Assembly: GCA_949152475.1 (NCBI GenBank)
Contig: OX424564.1
Location: 39,182,165 to 39,246,164, forward strand
Direction: 5' to 3'
Source: Terebella lapidaria
Taxonomy: Eukaryota; Annelida; Polychaeta; Terebellida; Terebellidae
DNA length: 64,000 nt
Made by a program: the position numbers and the translations under genes. Below the pieces are notes generated by a model. The model was not told the origin of the DNA. It was given only the letters and a program-made list of their open reading frames with translations, and searched no databases. Positions 20,556-32,951 of the stretch are shown one piece after another (the first letter of the stretch is position 1; the number at the start of each line of letters is the position of its first letter).

Positions 20556-23384
20556 TTGTATCCCCCGAACAAAGTTCGGCGGATACTATGGATTTGGCTT
20601 CGTCGTCCGCGTCCGCAGAGATTTTCTTGTGAACGCGCTACAGGCCGCAATTCTCACCCGATCACCATTATTTTTTGCAGGCACATATATAATGGTAAGA
20701 TCCCGACACCAATCGATTTTGGTTGCCGTGGCAACTGAATTGGTCGTTTGGGGACACATTTTGCATTGAAAACAGCCTGTTTGAGACACATGGCTTGTGA
20801 ACGCGCTACAGGCCGCAATTCTCACCCGATCACCATTATTTTTTGCAGGCACATATATTATGGTAAGATCCCGACACCAATCGATTTTGGTTGCCGTGGC
20901 AACTGAATTGGTCGTTTGGGGACACATTTTGCATTGAAAACAGCCTGTTTGAGACACATGGCTTGTGAACGCGCTACAGGCCGCAATTTTTGACGAATCT
21001 CGATAATATTTGGAAGTGTTGTTGGGAAGGGCTGTCACACGAAACCAATCGTTTTTTAGAATGATCATATAAATATTAATATGTTAACAGCCTAACTTAT
21101 TACAGAATTTTGAAATATCCATTTTGACATGTACGATCATTCCAATAGCCTGTACAGTGGAAGGTAATGACACTGGTTTCTTGTTCAGAATGGAGAACTG
21201 AAGTTTTCAGTGAAAACAGGACAATATTACTGAATAAGTTAACATTAGTTTTATTAGTTAAGTCTATTATTGTCCACAATAAAAATAGTTAAGACGAGAA
21301 ACGTTTATTATTAAGCTCAACAAGGTAAAGGTTTTGTCCAGTACAAATTTCATGGGTGTAACTGAATAAGTTAACATTATTTTTAATAGTTAAGTCTATT
21401 ATTGACCACAATAAAAATAGTTAAGACAAGAAATATTTATTATTAACCTCAACAAGGTAAATGTTTTGTCCAGTACAAATTTCATTGGTGTAACCGAATA
21501 AGTTAACATTATTTTCACTAGTTAAGTCTATTATTGACCACAATAAAAATAGTTAAGTCTATTATTGACCACAATAAAAATAGTTAAGATGAGAAATATT
21601 TATTATTAAGCTCAACAAGGTGAAAGTATGTCCAGTACAGATTTCATGGGTGTACTGAATAAGTTAACATTATTTTTACTAGTTTAGTCTATTATTGACC
21701 ACAATAAAAATAGTTAAGACAAGAAATATTTATTATTGGGCTCAACAAGGTAAAGATTCTGTCCAGTAGACATTTTATGTCTGTAACCAAATAAGTTAAC
21801 ATTTTTTTTGCTAGTTAAGTCTATTATTGACCTCAATAAAAATAGTTAAGATGAGAAACAATTATTATTGAGCTCAACAAGGTTAAAGATTTGTCCAGTA
21901 CAAATTTCATTGGTGTAACCGAATAAGTTAACATTATTTTCACTAGTTAAGTCTATTATTGACCACAATAAAAATAGTTAAGTCTATTATTGACCACAAT
22001 AAAAATAGTTAAGATGAGAAATATTTATTATTAAGCTCAACAAGGTGAAAGTATGTCCAGTACAGATTTCGTGGGTGTACTGAATAAGTTAACATTATTT
22101 TTACTAGTTTAGTCTATTATTGACCACAATAAAAATAGTTAAGACAAGAAATATTTATTATTGGGCTCAACAAGGTGAAGGCTTTGTCCAGTAGAGATTT
22201 TATGTTTGTGACCAAATAAGTTAACATTATTTTTTTGCTAGTTAAGTCTATTATTGATCACAATAGCTTTTTATGAAAACATTGATCAACTTTTACTTTG
22301 AATTTCAACTTGAGACCATGTTTGGCACAAATTATGAGTTAAAATATAACTTATGGTGAAAAATTCGATCTGGCTCCAATTTCGTCATCTTGAAATGCAG
22401 TTTTGGTCAACTTTTACTTTGAATTTCAACTTGAAAGCATGTTTGGCACATATTATAAGTCGAAATATAACTTATGGCGAAAAGTTCTATCTGGCTCCAA
22501 TTTCGTCATCTTGAAATGCAGTTTTGGTCAACTTTTACATTGAATTTCAACTTAATACCAAGTTTGGCACATATTATGAGTTGAAATATAACTCATGGCG
22601 AAAAGTTTGATCTGGGTCCAATTTCGTCATCTTGAAATGCAGTTTTGGTCAACTTTTACTTTGAATTTCAACTTGAAAGCATATTTGGCACATATTATGA
22701 GTCGAAATATAACTTATGGTGAAAAGTTCGATCTGGCTCCAATTTCGCCATCTTGAAATGCAGTTTTGGTCAACTTTTAGTTTGAATTTCAATTTGAAAC
22801 CAAGTTGGGCAGGTATTATGAGTTAAAATATAACTTATGACGAAAAGTTTGATCTGGCTCCAATTTTGTCATCTTGAAATGCAGTTTTGATTAACTTTTA
22901 CTTTGAATTTCAACTTGAAACCATGTTTGGCCCATACATGTATTATGAATCGAAAAATAACTTATGGTGAGAAGTTCAATCTAGCTCCAATTTCGTCATC
23001 TTGAAATGCATTTTTGGTCAAATTTTACTCTGAATTTCAACTTGGAACCAAGTTTGTAAAATATTCTGAGTTGAAATATAAATAGGTGAAAAGATTGATC
23101 TATCTGTATTTTCGTTATTTTATCAAACATGTCGAATGGAAATTCATATAAAGAGATTTCAGTGGTGATTTTGAATTCGACCTTCAATAACCTCGGAAAA
23201 TCAGTGCAGCAGTTTTGGTGGGGAAAAGAAAACAGTTGTGACTTGGGATTTAACATTTCTCTGGTAATCTTTTTTAGCCCTTGCTCTAGTTTTTCACACT
23301 TGACAGTGATATATTTGGGGCAACAGAGATGATAGGGCTACGGGGGATACACCCAAGCGGTCGTAGGCGACCGGAAGCGTCTAG
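20556..23384 (+). mobile_element. Family A rolling-circle element, complete copy A2, inside A1
   Basis: It starts TTGTATCCCCCGAAC and ends CGTCTAG. The sequence on each side (CCTAACTTA and TTACAGAAT) is contiguous in A3 at 39880/39881, so the insertion is exact and left no target duplication. Internal layout: CGTCCG microsatellite, two 168-bp cores, an AT-rich array of about 131-bp units (around 21230-22260), a 121-bp array (around 22280-23050), then the 3' subterminal CGGGGGATAC and the CGGTCG/CGACCG hairpin. No protein-coding gene. Confidence 0.9.
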
Positions 23385-23999
23385 TTACAGAATTTGGAAA
23401 TATCCATTTTGACATGTGAGATCATTCCAATATTCCAATGGAAGGTAATGACACTGGTATCTTGTTCAGAATGGAGAACTGATGTTTTCAGTGAAAACAG
23501 GACAATATTACTGAATAAGTTAACATTAGTTTCACTAGTCTATTAAAGTCTATTATTGTCCACAATAAAAATAGTTAAGACGAGAAACGTTTATTATTAA
23601 GCTCAACAAGGTAAAGGTTTTGTCCAGTACAGATTTCATGGGTGTAACTGAATAAGTTAATATTGTTTTTAATAGTTAAGTCTATTATTGACCACAATAA
23701 AAATAGTTAAGACAAGAAATATTTATTATTAACCTCAACAAGGTAAATGTTTTGTCCAGTACAAATTTCATTGGTGTAACCAAATAAGTTAACATTATTT
23801 TCACTAGTTAAGTCTATTATTGACCACAATAAAAATAGTTAAGTCTATTATTGACCACAATAAAAATAGTTAAGAGGAGAAATATTTATTATTAAGCTCA
23901 ACAAGGTGAAAGTATGTCCAGTACAGATTTCATGGGTGTACTGAAAAAGTTAACATTATTTTTACTAGTTAAGTCTATTATTGACCACAATAAAAATAA

Positions 24000-26900
24000 C
24001 TCAAGAACGCCTTGACGAATCTTCGAGAAATTTTCACCAGTTATCACATATATTACATAGATGAACCCTATTGTTTTGGAGCCGGCTCCGAGGTCCGGTT
24101 AGTCCGTGAGGATGAATTTGTGTCAAATGGTTTCCGGATGATAACTCGAAAAGTACTTGTGCTATCATTTTGAAACTTGACATATATGTTGATATAGTGT
24201 CGCAGAGGAGCCCTATCGATTACGGGGTCAATCCCTCAAACGACCTTTGACCCAGGGGCCAAAAACAATTTTGATGAGTCATCCTTGAGGCTCATTGCAT
24301 ATCTCGGAAATGGTGCGTCGTAGAGCGAAACGGACGTTATTTTCGGACTCGTCACCATAGACAAACATGTCTAAGGGGTATTATGGATGAACTTTGACCT
24401 TGACCCGAAATTTTTTTGCCGAGTCGGCATTTTTCGTCTTCTTCGATATCTCGGAAACGGTGCGTCGTAGAGCGAAACGGACATTATTTTCTGACTCGTC
24501 GACCTAGACAAACATGTCTAAGGGGTATTATGGATGAACTTTGACCTTGACCCAAATTTTTCTCGCCGAGTCAGCATTTTTCGTTTTCGTCGATATCTCA
24601 TAAACGGTGCATCGTAGAGCGAAACGGACGTTATTTTCGGACTCGTCGACCTAGACAAACATGCCTTAGGGGTATTATGGATGAACCTTGACCTTGACCC
24701 AGATTTTTTTTTCGCCGAGTCAGCATTTTTCGTTTTCGTCAATATCTCAGAAATGGTGCGTCGTAGAGCGAAACGGAAGTTATTTTCGGACTCATCACTC
24801 TAGACAAACATGTCTAGGGGGTATTATGGATGAACTTTGACCTTGACCCGAAATTTTTTTGCCGAGTCGGCATTTTTCGTTTTCTTTGATATCTCGGAAA
24901 CAGTGCATCGTAGAGCGAAACGGACGTTATTTTCGGACTCGTCGACCTGAATTTTTCTGCCGAGTCGGCATTTTTCGTTTTCGTCGATATCTCGGAAACG
25001 GTGCGTCGTAGAGCGAAACGGACGTCATTTTCGGACTCGATATCTCGGAAACGGTGCGTCATAGAGCGAAACGGACGTCATTTTCGGACTCGTCACCGTA
25101 GACAAACATGTCTTAGGGGTATTATGGATGAACTTTTTTACTGAGTCAGCATTTTAGGTTACCGGACCTATGGTCCGATAACCTATTGGCATGGCGTTGC
25201 GTCCGTCGTCCGTCGTCGTCCGTCGTCGTCGTCGTCGTCGTCCACATTTTTATCTTTTTTGTTTACAGGCAAATTTTTCTGAAATTTTGCACAAAAATAC
25301 TTAAAAATAATTCAAGAAGGAGGTATTTTTTAGTTTTTTGATTCTCGCATTTTTTTCGAAATGGCGGCCGTTTTCGACGAAAAATGCCTGATTTTGGACT
25401 TTGGCGGCCATTTTCTCAAAATCTGTTCAGTAACTTTTTTTCTTTTTAATAAATAACACTCCTCATATGTACTCCTATGATGTGTATAAATTTCGTTGTG
25501 CTTGAATCGCTCGAAGTGGGCCATTTTGGCCCAAACTCGGCTCAAATGGGACTTTCCCATGTTAAATTCTCCTATGCTTTATAATGGGACACATTATGCC
25601 TAATATCTCACTTGATATTGAGATTAGAGACTAGGAATCAATTGTGGACCTATAGGAAATGATATATGCTGAATATTCTCGTGACCTTGAATTTGACCTC
25701 TGACCTCACTTTCAAGGTCAGAGCACAAAATGGCTTATATCTCGCTTATTATCGACTCTACAGCTTAGGAATCAATTGTGGACATATAGGAAATGATATA
25801 TTCTGAATATTCTCGTGACCTTGAATTTGACCTCTGACCTCAGTTTCAAGGTCAGAGCACAAAATGGCTTATATCTCGCTTATTATCGACTCTACAGCTT
25901 AGGAATCAATTGTGGACATATAGGAAATGATATATTCTGAATATTCTCGTGACCTTGAATTTGACCTCTGACCTCAGTTTCAAGGTCAGAGCACAAAATG
26001 GCTTATATCTCGCTTATTATCGACTCTACAGCTTAGGAATCATTTGTGGACATATAGGAAATGATATATGCTGAATATTCTGATAACCTTGAATTTGACC
26101 TTCGACCTCATTTTCAAGGTCACAGGACAAAATGGCTAATATCTCGCTTGTTGTCGACTTTACAGCTTAGCAATCAATTATGAACATATAGGAAATGATA
26201 TATGCAGATTATTGTCATGACCTTGAATTTGACCTTTGACCTCATTTTCAAGGTCACAGGACAAAATGGCTAATATCTCACTTATTATCGATTTTACAGC
26301 TTAGGAATCAATTGTGGACATATAGGAAATGATATATGCTGAATATTCTCGTGACCTTGAATTTGACCTCTGACCTCATTTCCAAGGTCCAAGGACAAAC
26401 TGGCTCATATCTTGCTCCTCTATTGACTGTATGGCTTGGGAATCAATTGTGGACATGATATACATGATATAGAAAATGATATACACTGAATATTTTGATG
26501 ACCTTGAATTTGACCTTTGCCCCTTCATTTTCAAGGCTACAGCATAAAATTGCTAATATCTCTCTGATTATTGAACTTACAGAGCAATCAACTGTGGACA
26601 TGATATATGCTTAATGTTATATATGCTGAATATTCTCTTGACCTTGAATTCAACCAGTGACCTGGCTAACACCTAAAATATTAAACATTGTCCGGTAACC
26701 TATCTTTGGCCCTTGGCCTAATTTTTCATTTTCTTCGATATCTCGGAAACGGTGCGTTGTAGAGCGAAACGGACATTTTTTTCGGACTCGTCGACCTAGA
26801 CAAACATGTCTTAAGGGTATGAGGAATGACCTTTGACCTTCACCTTGAATTTTTCTGCCGAGTCGGCATTTTTCGTTTTCGTCGATATCTCGGATACGGT

Positions 26901-28085
26901 GCATCGTAGAGCAAAACGGACGTCATTTTCGGACTCGTCACCCTAGACCAACATGTCTTAGGGGTATTATGGTCTTTATGGATGAACTTTGACCTTGACC
27001 CGAAATTTTTTTATCGAGTCGGCATTTTTCATTTTCTTCGATATCTCGGAAACGGTGCGTCGTAGAGCGAAACGGACGTCATTTTCGAAATCGTCACCCT
27101 AGACAAACATGTCTTAGGGGTATTATGGATGAACTTTGACCTTGACCCGAAATGTTTTTATCGAGTCGGCATTTTTCATTTTCTTCGATATCTCGGAAAC
27201 GGTGCGTCATAGAGCGAAACGGACGTCATTTTCGGACTCGTCACGCTAGACAAACATGTCTTGGGGTATTATGGATGAACTTCGACCTTGACCCGAAATT
27301 TTTTTATCGAGTCAGCATTTTTCATTTTCTTCGATATCTCGGAAACGGTGCTCTTAGAGCGAAACAGACGTCATTTTCGGACTCGTCGACCTAGACGAAC
27401 ATGTCTTAGGGGTATTATGGATGAACTTCGACCTTGACACGAAGTTTTTTTGCCGAAGCGGCATTTTTCATTTTCGTCGATATCTCGGAAACGGTGCGTC
27501 GTAGAGCGAAACGGACATTATTTCCAGACTCGTGATACTAGACAAACATGTCTGAGGGGTATGTTGGGTGAACTTGGTCCTGAGCCAAATTTTTTTTTGC
27601 TGAGTCAGCGTTTTTCATTTTCAGCCATATCTCGGAAACAGTGCATCGTAGAGCGAAATGGACGTTATTTTCGGACTCGTGACACTAGGCAAATATGTCT
27701 TAGGGGTATGTTGGGTCAACTTGATCCTGGGCCAATTTTTTTTTGCTTTTTCATTTTTCATTTTTGGCCTCGGAAATCTCGGAAACGATACATAGTTGAA
27801 TGAAATCTATGTTATTTTTGGACTCGTGGTACTAGACAAAGACATCTTAGGGGTATGTTGGGGAAATTGTGCCTGGGCCAAATTATTTTTCTCTGCTGAG
27901 TCGGCATATTTCATTTTCGGCCATATCTCGTTTATTTTCATTTATATCTCAGAAACCGTCGTCTTGGATTGAAATGGATGTATCTACATAATCATTTTGG
28001 TTGCAGAGTTGTCAGTAATTAACAGTTCACCTGTGATTGTGTTGTGTATCGAAATGCCTCAAGGCCTCTAGGCCTTTACGTCTAG
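24000..28085 (+). mobile_element. Family C rolling-circle-like element, copy C1, 5' truncated
   Basis: The 3' end is CGAAATGCC, then an AAGGCCTCTAGGCCTT hairpin, then TACGTCTAG at 28085, after which copy A1 resumes. The left junction falls at AATAACTC, about 100 bp inside the family's 5' end as judged from C2 (43900). The terminal hairpin and poly-T are therefore missing, and about 17 bp of A1 appear lost at the junction. The body is made of 147-bp tandem units with ATATCTCGGAAACGGTGCGT. A family B element interrupts it at 25156-26721. ORFs inside are products of the repeat period. Confidence 0.8.
25156..26721 (+). mobile_element. Family B rolling-circle-like element, copy B1, inside C1
   Basis: The 5' end AGGTTACCGGACC forms a hairpin with GGTCCGATAACCT. 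A CGTCGTC microsatellite follows (about 25198-25243), then about eight 134-bp tandem units, then a subterminal GTCCGGTAACCT that inverts the 5' end, a GGCC-CTT-GGCC hairpin and CTAA. The flanks are T-runs in a family C unit, so the exact junction within the Ts cannot be fixed. It is the youngest insertion of the nest by position. Confidence 0.83.
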
Positions 28086-29507
28086 TTATTATTGGGCTCA
28101 ACAAGGTAAAGACTCTGTCCAGTAGACATTTTATGTCTGTAACCAAATAAGTTAACTGTTTTTTGCTAGTCAAGTCTATTATTGACCTCAATAAAAATAG
28201 TTAAGATGAGAAACAATTATTATTGAGCTCAACAAGGTTAAGGTTTTGTCCGGTAGAAATTTCTGGGTGTAACCGAATACATGTAAGTTAACATTATTCT
28301 TACATATTAAGTCTATTATTGACCACAATGAAAATAGTTAAGACAAGAAATATTTATTATTGGGCTCAACAAGGTAAGCTCAACAAGGTTAAGGTTTTGT
28401 CCGGTAGAAATTTCTGGGTGTAACCAAATAAGTTTACATCATTTTTACATGTTAACTATTTTCATTATGGTCAATAATAGACTTAGTTAAGTAATAGTTA
28501 AGACAAGAAATATTCATTATTGGGCTCAACAAGGTGAAGGCTTTGTCCAGTAGAGATTTTATGGCTGTGACCAAATAAGTTAACATTATTTCTTGCTAGT
28601 TAAGTCTATTATTGATCACAATAGCTTTTCATGAAAACATTGATCAACTTTTACTTTGAATTTCAACTTGAGACCATGTTTGGCACAAATTACATGTATG
28701 AGTTAAAATATAACTTATGGCGAAAAATTCGATCTGGCTCCAATTTCTTCATCTTGAAATGCAGTTTTGGTCAACTTTTACTTTGAATTTCAACTTGAAA
28801 GCATGTTTGGCACATATTATGAGTCGAAATATAACTTATGGTGAAAAGTTCGATCTGGCTCCAATTTCGTCATCTTGAAATGCAGTTTTGGTCAATTTTT
28901 AGTTTGAATTTCAACTTGAAACCAAGTTTGGCACATATTATGAGTTAAAATATAACTTATGATGAAAAGTTCGATCTGGCTCCAATTTTGTCATCTTGAA
29001 ATGCAGTTTTGGTTAACTTTTACTTTGAATGTCAACTTGAAACCATGTTTGGCACATACATGTATTATGAGTCGAAATATAACTTATGGTGAGATGTTCG
29101 ATTTGGCTCCAATTTCGTCATCTTGAAATGCAGTTTTGGTCAACTTTTACTTTGAATTTCAACATGGAACCAAGTAAGTAAAATATTCTGAGTTGAAATA
29201 TAAATAGGTGAAAAGATTGATCTATCTGTATTTTCGTTATTTTATCAAACATGTCGAAATGGAAATTCATATAAAGAGATTTCAGTGGTGATTTTGAATT
29301 CGACCTTCAATAACCTCGGAAGATCAGTGCAGCAATTTTGGTGGGGAAAAGAAAACAGTTGTGACTTGAGATTTAACATTTCTCTGGTAATCTTTTTTAG
29401 CCCTTGCTCTAGTTTTTCACACTTGACAGTGATATATTTGGGGCAACAGAGATGATAGGGCTACTGGGGATACACCCAAGCGGTCGTAGGCGACCGGAAG
29501 CGTCTAG

Positions 29508-30180
29508 TTTTTTTCTGTATTTGCAAACAGTAATTATATACATCTATGAACCTACATCTTCAGACCGAAAACTGCATAATTTGAACTATTGCATCCAGTA
29601 TCAGGCATTCAAACACCCTCAGCGTGTGAAACAGACAGGGTCAAAGTGTACTCAGAGGTTCTAGAATATATAAGCACAAATACGGTGTAATTCACTTGTC
29701 ATATCTATTCTCTTCTACAGTATCCCGCTTATGTGAAATTATGGTACCGGACGGTCGTTGTCATGAAGTCACGTTATGATAACTGCAGTCTCGCAGATCC
29801 AGTCTCGCTGTTTGAATTTCATTCAGGACACGAATCGTACTGATACATGTAAATGTCCATAGATGTCATCTAGTTGTTGTGTCAATGTTATATTATACTG
29901 TAAAGCCACAAATTATTTGCGACCTGGCTTTTATTTTCGCGAATTTTGCGAATCCAATAAAATCGCGAAACTAAATGGACGCGAAACATTTCTGATGACA
30001 ACTCATATTCTTATGATAAAATTGTTCGAGATGGCCAAATTGCAAAATTAAATGGCCGCAAACATGGTCTGATCGCAAAAACACGAAAATTTGCGTCAGC
30101 AAACTCAAAGGGCTTTACAGTTCTCGAGTAAACCTTCCATAATCGATTGAGGAAAAATGATTTCACATTTAAACATTCCA
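29508..30180. repeat. Host tandem duplication, unit 1, right part
   Basis: This continues the interrupted unit 1 and matches about 31249-31890. It contains a short MITE (29897-30121). The unit then passes directly into unit 2 at about 30181. Confidence 0.9.
29897..30121. mobile_element. MITE with ACTGTAAAGCC terminal inverted repeats (225 bp)
   Basis: It begins ACTGTAAAGCC and ends GGCTTTACAGT, with subterminal TTCGCGAATTTTGCG and CGAAAATTTGCG words of a foldback-type element. No clear target duplication was seen, so the superfamily is open. Present in both units of the tandem duplication. Confidence 0.65.
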
Positions 30181-30836
30181 TATAGCAAACTCTATTATTC
30201 TAAGCTTCGTTCACATATGAAATATGTATATATTTGTTCAGTACAAACAAATCGTATGGAAGATATAACATCCGAAACACCGAAAATCTGCAAGTTTTGT
30301 CGTACATGTGCCACACGGCAGTGCATGGGTGACAGAGTCGACAAACATGACGTAAATTTCTGTGACGTCATTGTTTAGATAGAAGCCTAGACAGGCAGCT
30401 CATTCCACTGGAAACAAAGATGCTGGAATTGCTCCGTTGTTCGGCATCATCAAAACAATGACGTCATCGGTTGCTACTCATTCATTCTTCCCAGTTTGAG
30501 GACATGGCCCGCTAAGTTTAGTTTCTTTTCGATTTTACCATCGATAGTAGTTTTGAAAATATGATTTCTTCGATTTTGAAGTCATCTGAATGAGTACATC
30601 ATGTGTGTGAAACTAATTTGTTACCAAATTGCATTTGAATTTGATAGGAAGTCCTCCTTTGAAGTGTTACTGGCAGAAAGTTATTATAATAATCAGATTT
30701 ATTTATCGACCGTCCATGATGATATGCAATTCTGCTTGTCTTCCCCATCCCCCCATTGGGTGACAATTTAGAATTTGGAAAACACATTCAAATGGAGAAA
30801 CCTTTGCATTGCCAGGATGAAAAGTCCACCTACTTT

Positions 30837-30932
30837 GTGCCGGTGACAGGGATCGAACCCGCATCACCTACCGCCTCTGAGCTTCGTTGCTTCAAGAGCC
30901 ACCAGTCCCATCCACTCGGCCACAGAAGCGGT
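30837..30932 (-). mobile_element. tRNA-derived SINE head, second copy
   Basis: Copy of the feature at 13235-13330 created by the host tandem duplication. The same box A and box B are kept. Confidence 0.6.
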
Positions 30933-31637
30933 TGGGCGAGAGTCTTCCCTATACCAGAATAACTGTGTGTGTCGTCAAGTGAACAGGGTATATCAGTCTC
31001 CAGTCTTTTGTGGTTGGAAATGTGGATATCAAAAAGTTTCCGGTGCACTCAACTAAATGTGATAACATATCATGCATATTGAAACTTCATGGAAAATACC
31101 CAGCCAAGTTGAGGAAAAAGAAACATATGTACTATTACACGTATATGAATGTTCTAGTAGTGAATTCATTAGTTAGCAGAAGTCTGTCATCATACAAGTT
31201 ATACCAGTTCAATATTTGGAACAACATAATGTTGGGTAATATTTATTATTTTTTTCTGTATTTGCAAGCAGTAATTATATACATCTATGAACCTACGTCT
31301 TCAGACCGAAAACTGCATAATTTGAACTATTGCATCCAGTATCAGGCATTCAAACACCCTCAGCGTTTGAAACAGACAGGGTCAAAGTGTACTCAGAGGT
31401 TCTAGAATATATAAGCACAAATACGGTGTAATTCACTTGTCATATCTATTCTCTTCTACAGTATCCCGCTTATGTGAAATTATGGTACCGGACGGTCGTT
31501 GTCATGAAGTCACGTTATGATAACTGCAGTCTTGCAGATCCAGTCTCGCTGTTTGAATTTCATTCAGGACACGAATCGTACTGATACATGTAAATGTCCA
31601 TAGATGTCATCTAGTTGTTGTGTCAATGTTATATTAT

Positions 31638-31862
31638 ACTGTAAAGCCACAAATTATTTGCGACCTGGCTTTTATTTTCGCGAATTTTGCGAATCCAATA
31701 AAATCGCGAAACTAAATGGACGCGAAACATTTCTGATGACAACTCATATTCTTATGATAAAATTGTTCGAGATGGCCAAATCGCAAAATTAAATGGCCGC
31801 GAACATGGTCTGATCGCAAAAACACGAAAATTTGCGTCAGCAAACTCAAAGGGCTTTACAGT
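31638..31862. mobile_element. ACTGTAAAGCC MITE, second copy
   Basis: Copy of 29897-30121 within unit 2, with the same 11-bp ends. Confidence 0.65.
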
Positions 31863-31895
31863 TCTCGAGTAAACCTTCCATAATCGATTGAGGAA

Positions 31896-32951
31896 AATTG
31901 TGATACCAATATTGCAAATTGGTGCTTCACAACAAAATATACTGAGCTGTAAAATTTCCTCTCAGTTTGCTTGGGGCTTACTGTCTAAGAAAAAGTGTCG
32001 GTTAAAATTCACCGAGATGGAAATTATGACCATATTACATGTATTAGTTTCAGCTTCAACCACGTCAAGTGGATCAATCTGTAATTTCTGCTGCTTTGAT
32101 GTGTATTTCTCGAACATGCAATACCAATACCGTTTTGGTTCTTATAGTAGCACGGCGAGCCGAAGCAAGACCTCCTTCAGCAGCGCATGCAAAAAATTAG
32201 GTCAAACTTGAGGTCAAATTGAGTAAAATCACTGAACAATATACCTATAGCCTTCAATCCCTTTTATTATGATTTAAATAACATAAATGAGTGGATTGGA
32301 ACACTCCAAGATCTTATCAGAAAGATATGAAGTGAATTGCAAGGTTACGAAAATTGAAAATTTTGGGGAAAAAAGGGGGGTGCTCTACCATTAGGGTGTG
32401 TGCCACTATTGAGACGAGTATGGTAGACGCAGTTTAATATACTTCGTGGGCCTATCTGCATTATAATAAAAGTGTATGTAAAAATGTATGATTCGTAACG
32501 TTTTGGATGCCTGTTCCGAAGTTATTGATTGCAATTACGTTTGTGGTCCTACAGGCAAACGTACAGTGGCCTGTCAGGGCCAAACAACTTTTTTTCTCAA
32601 GCCCTAGGCTGTTGTACAAATGTCCCTAGTGGCGGTAGAAACATTTCAGGATGTCCAATTGACCTTGAATGTTCTCAATTATGCAATACTCTCTTGTCAT
32701 CCTGGTAACATGTTCATTTGGTGACTGGGCTTTGAGCTTTTTTGTAAGAATTTACTCAATTTCACCAAGTACATGTAACAGACATTTTGCTGAGCCCCCT
32801 CACGTTGTTTCTACTTTGTGTTTGATATATGGATGACTGGTCGCATGACTGACGATCACGTGACCGCATGAACCCCTGACCTACTGACATACTGACGGCC
32901 GGACCTACTGACGTGCTGTTTGTGTTGTGTACAGGATGAAGCTTGTCCAAG
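31896..32951. other. Intergenic DNA and presumed 5' flank of TSEN2
   Basis: No gene or repeat was recognised. A possible splice acceptor (TGTGTACAG, ending 32934) lies 17 bases before the TSEN2 start codon, so an upstream noncoding exon is possible. Confidence 0.4.

Larger units (their letters stand above)
13647..29507 (+). mobile_element. Family A rolling-circle (Helitron/Helentron-like) element, copy A1, host of the nest
   Basis: The 5' end is TTGTATCCCCCGAAC, a short hairpin with GTTCGGCGGATAC, followed by a CGTCCG-type microsatellite (about 13695-13738) and 168-bp tandem cores. The 3' end has the subterminal inverted partner of GTATCCCC, then a CGGTCG-TAGG-CGACCG hairpin, then CGTCTAG. 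Comparison with the empty site at 31248/31249 shows insertion between A and T with no target-site duplication. The element's own sequence is 13647-14106, 20441-20555, 23385-23999 and 28086-29507. The remainder is a DIRS element, copy A2 and copy C1. No Rep/helicase ORF is present, so it is non-autonomous. Confidence 0.87.
30181..31895. repeat. Host tandem duplication, unit 2, uninterrupted
   Basis: A 1.7-kb copy of unit 1 that lacks the transposon nest. The empty site of A1 is at 31248/31249, where TTTATTA meets a run of seven Ts. The SINE head recurs at 30837-30932 and the MITE at 31638-31862. After about 31895 the sequence no longer matches. Confidence 0.92.

Noticed and set aside
13647-29507. 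A Rep-helicase gene inside the rolling-circle-like elements
   Set aside because: No ORF with replication-initiator or helicase motifs was found in any of the six A, B and C copies.
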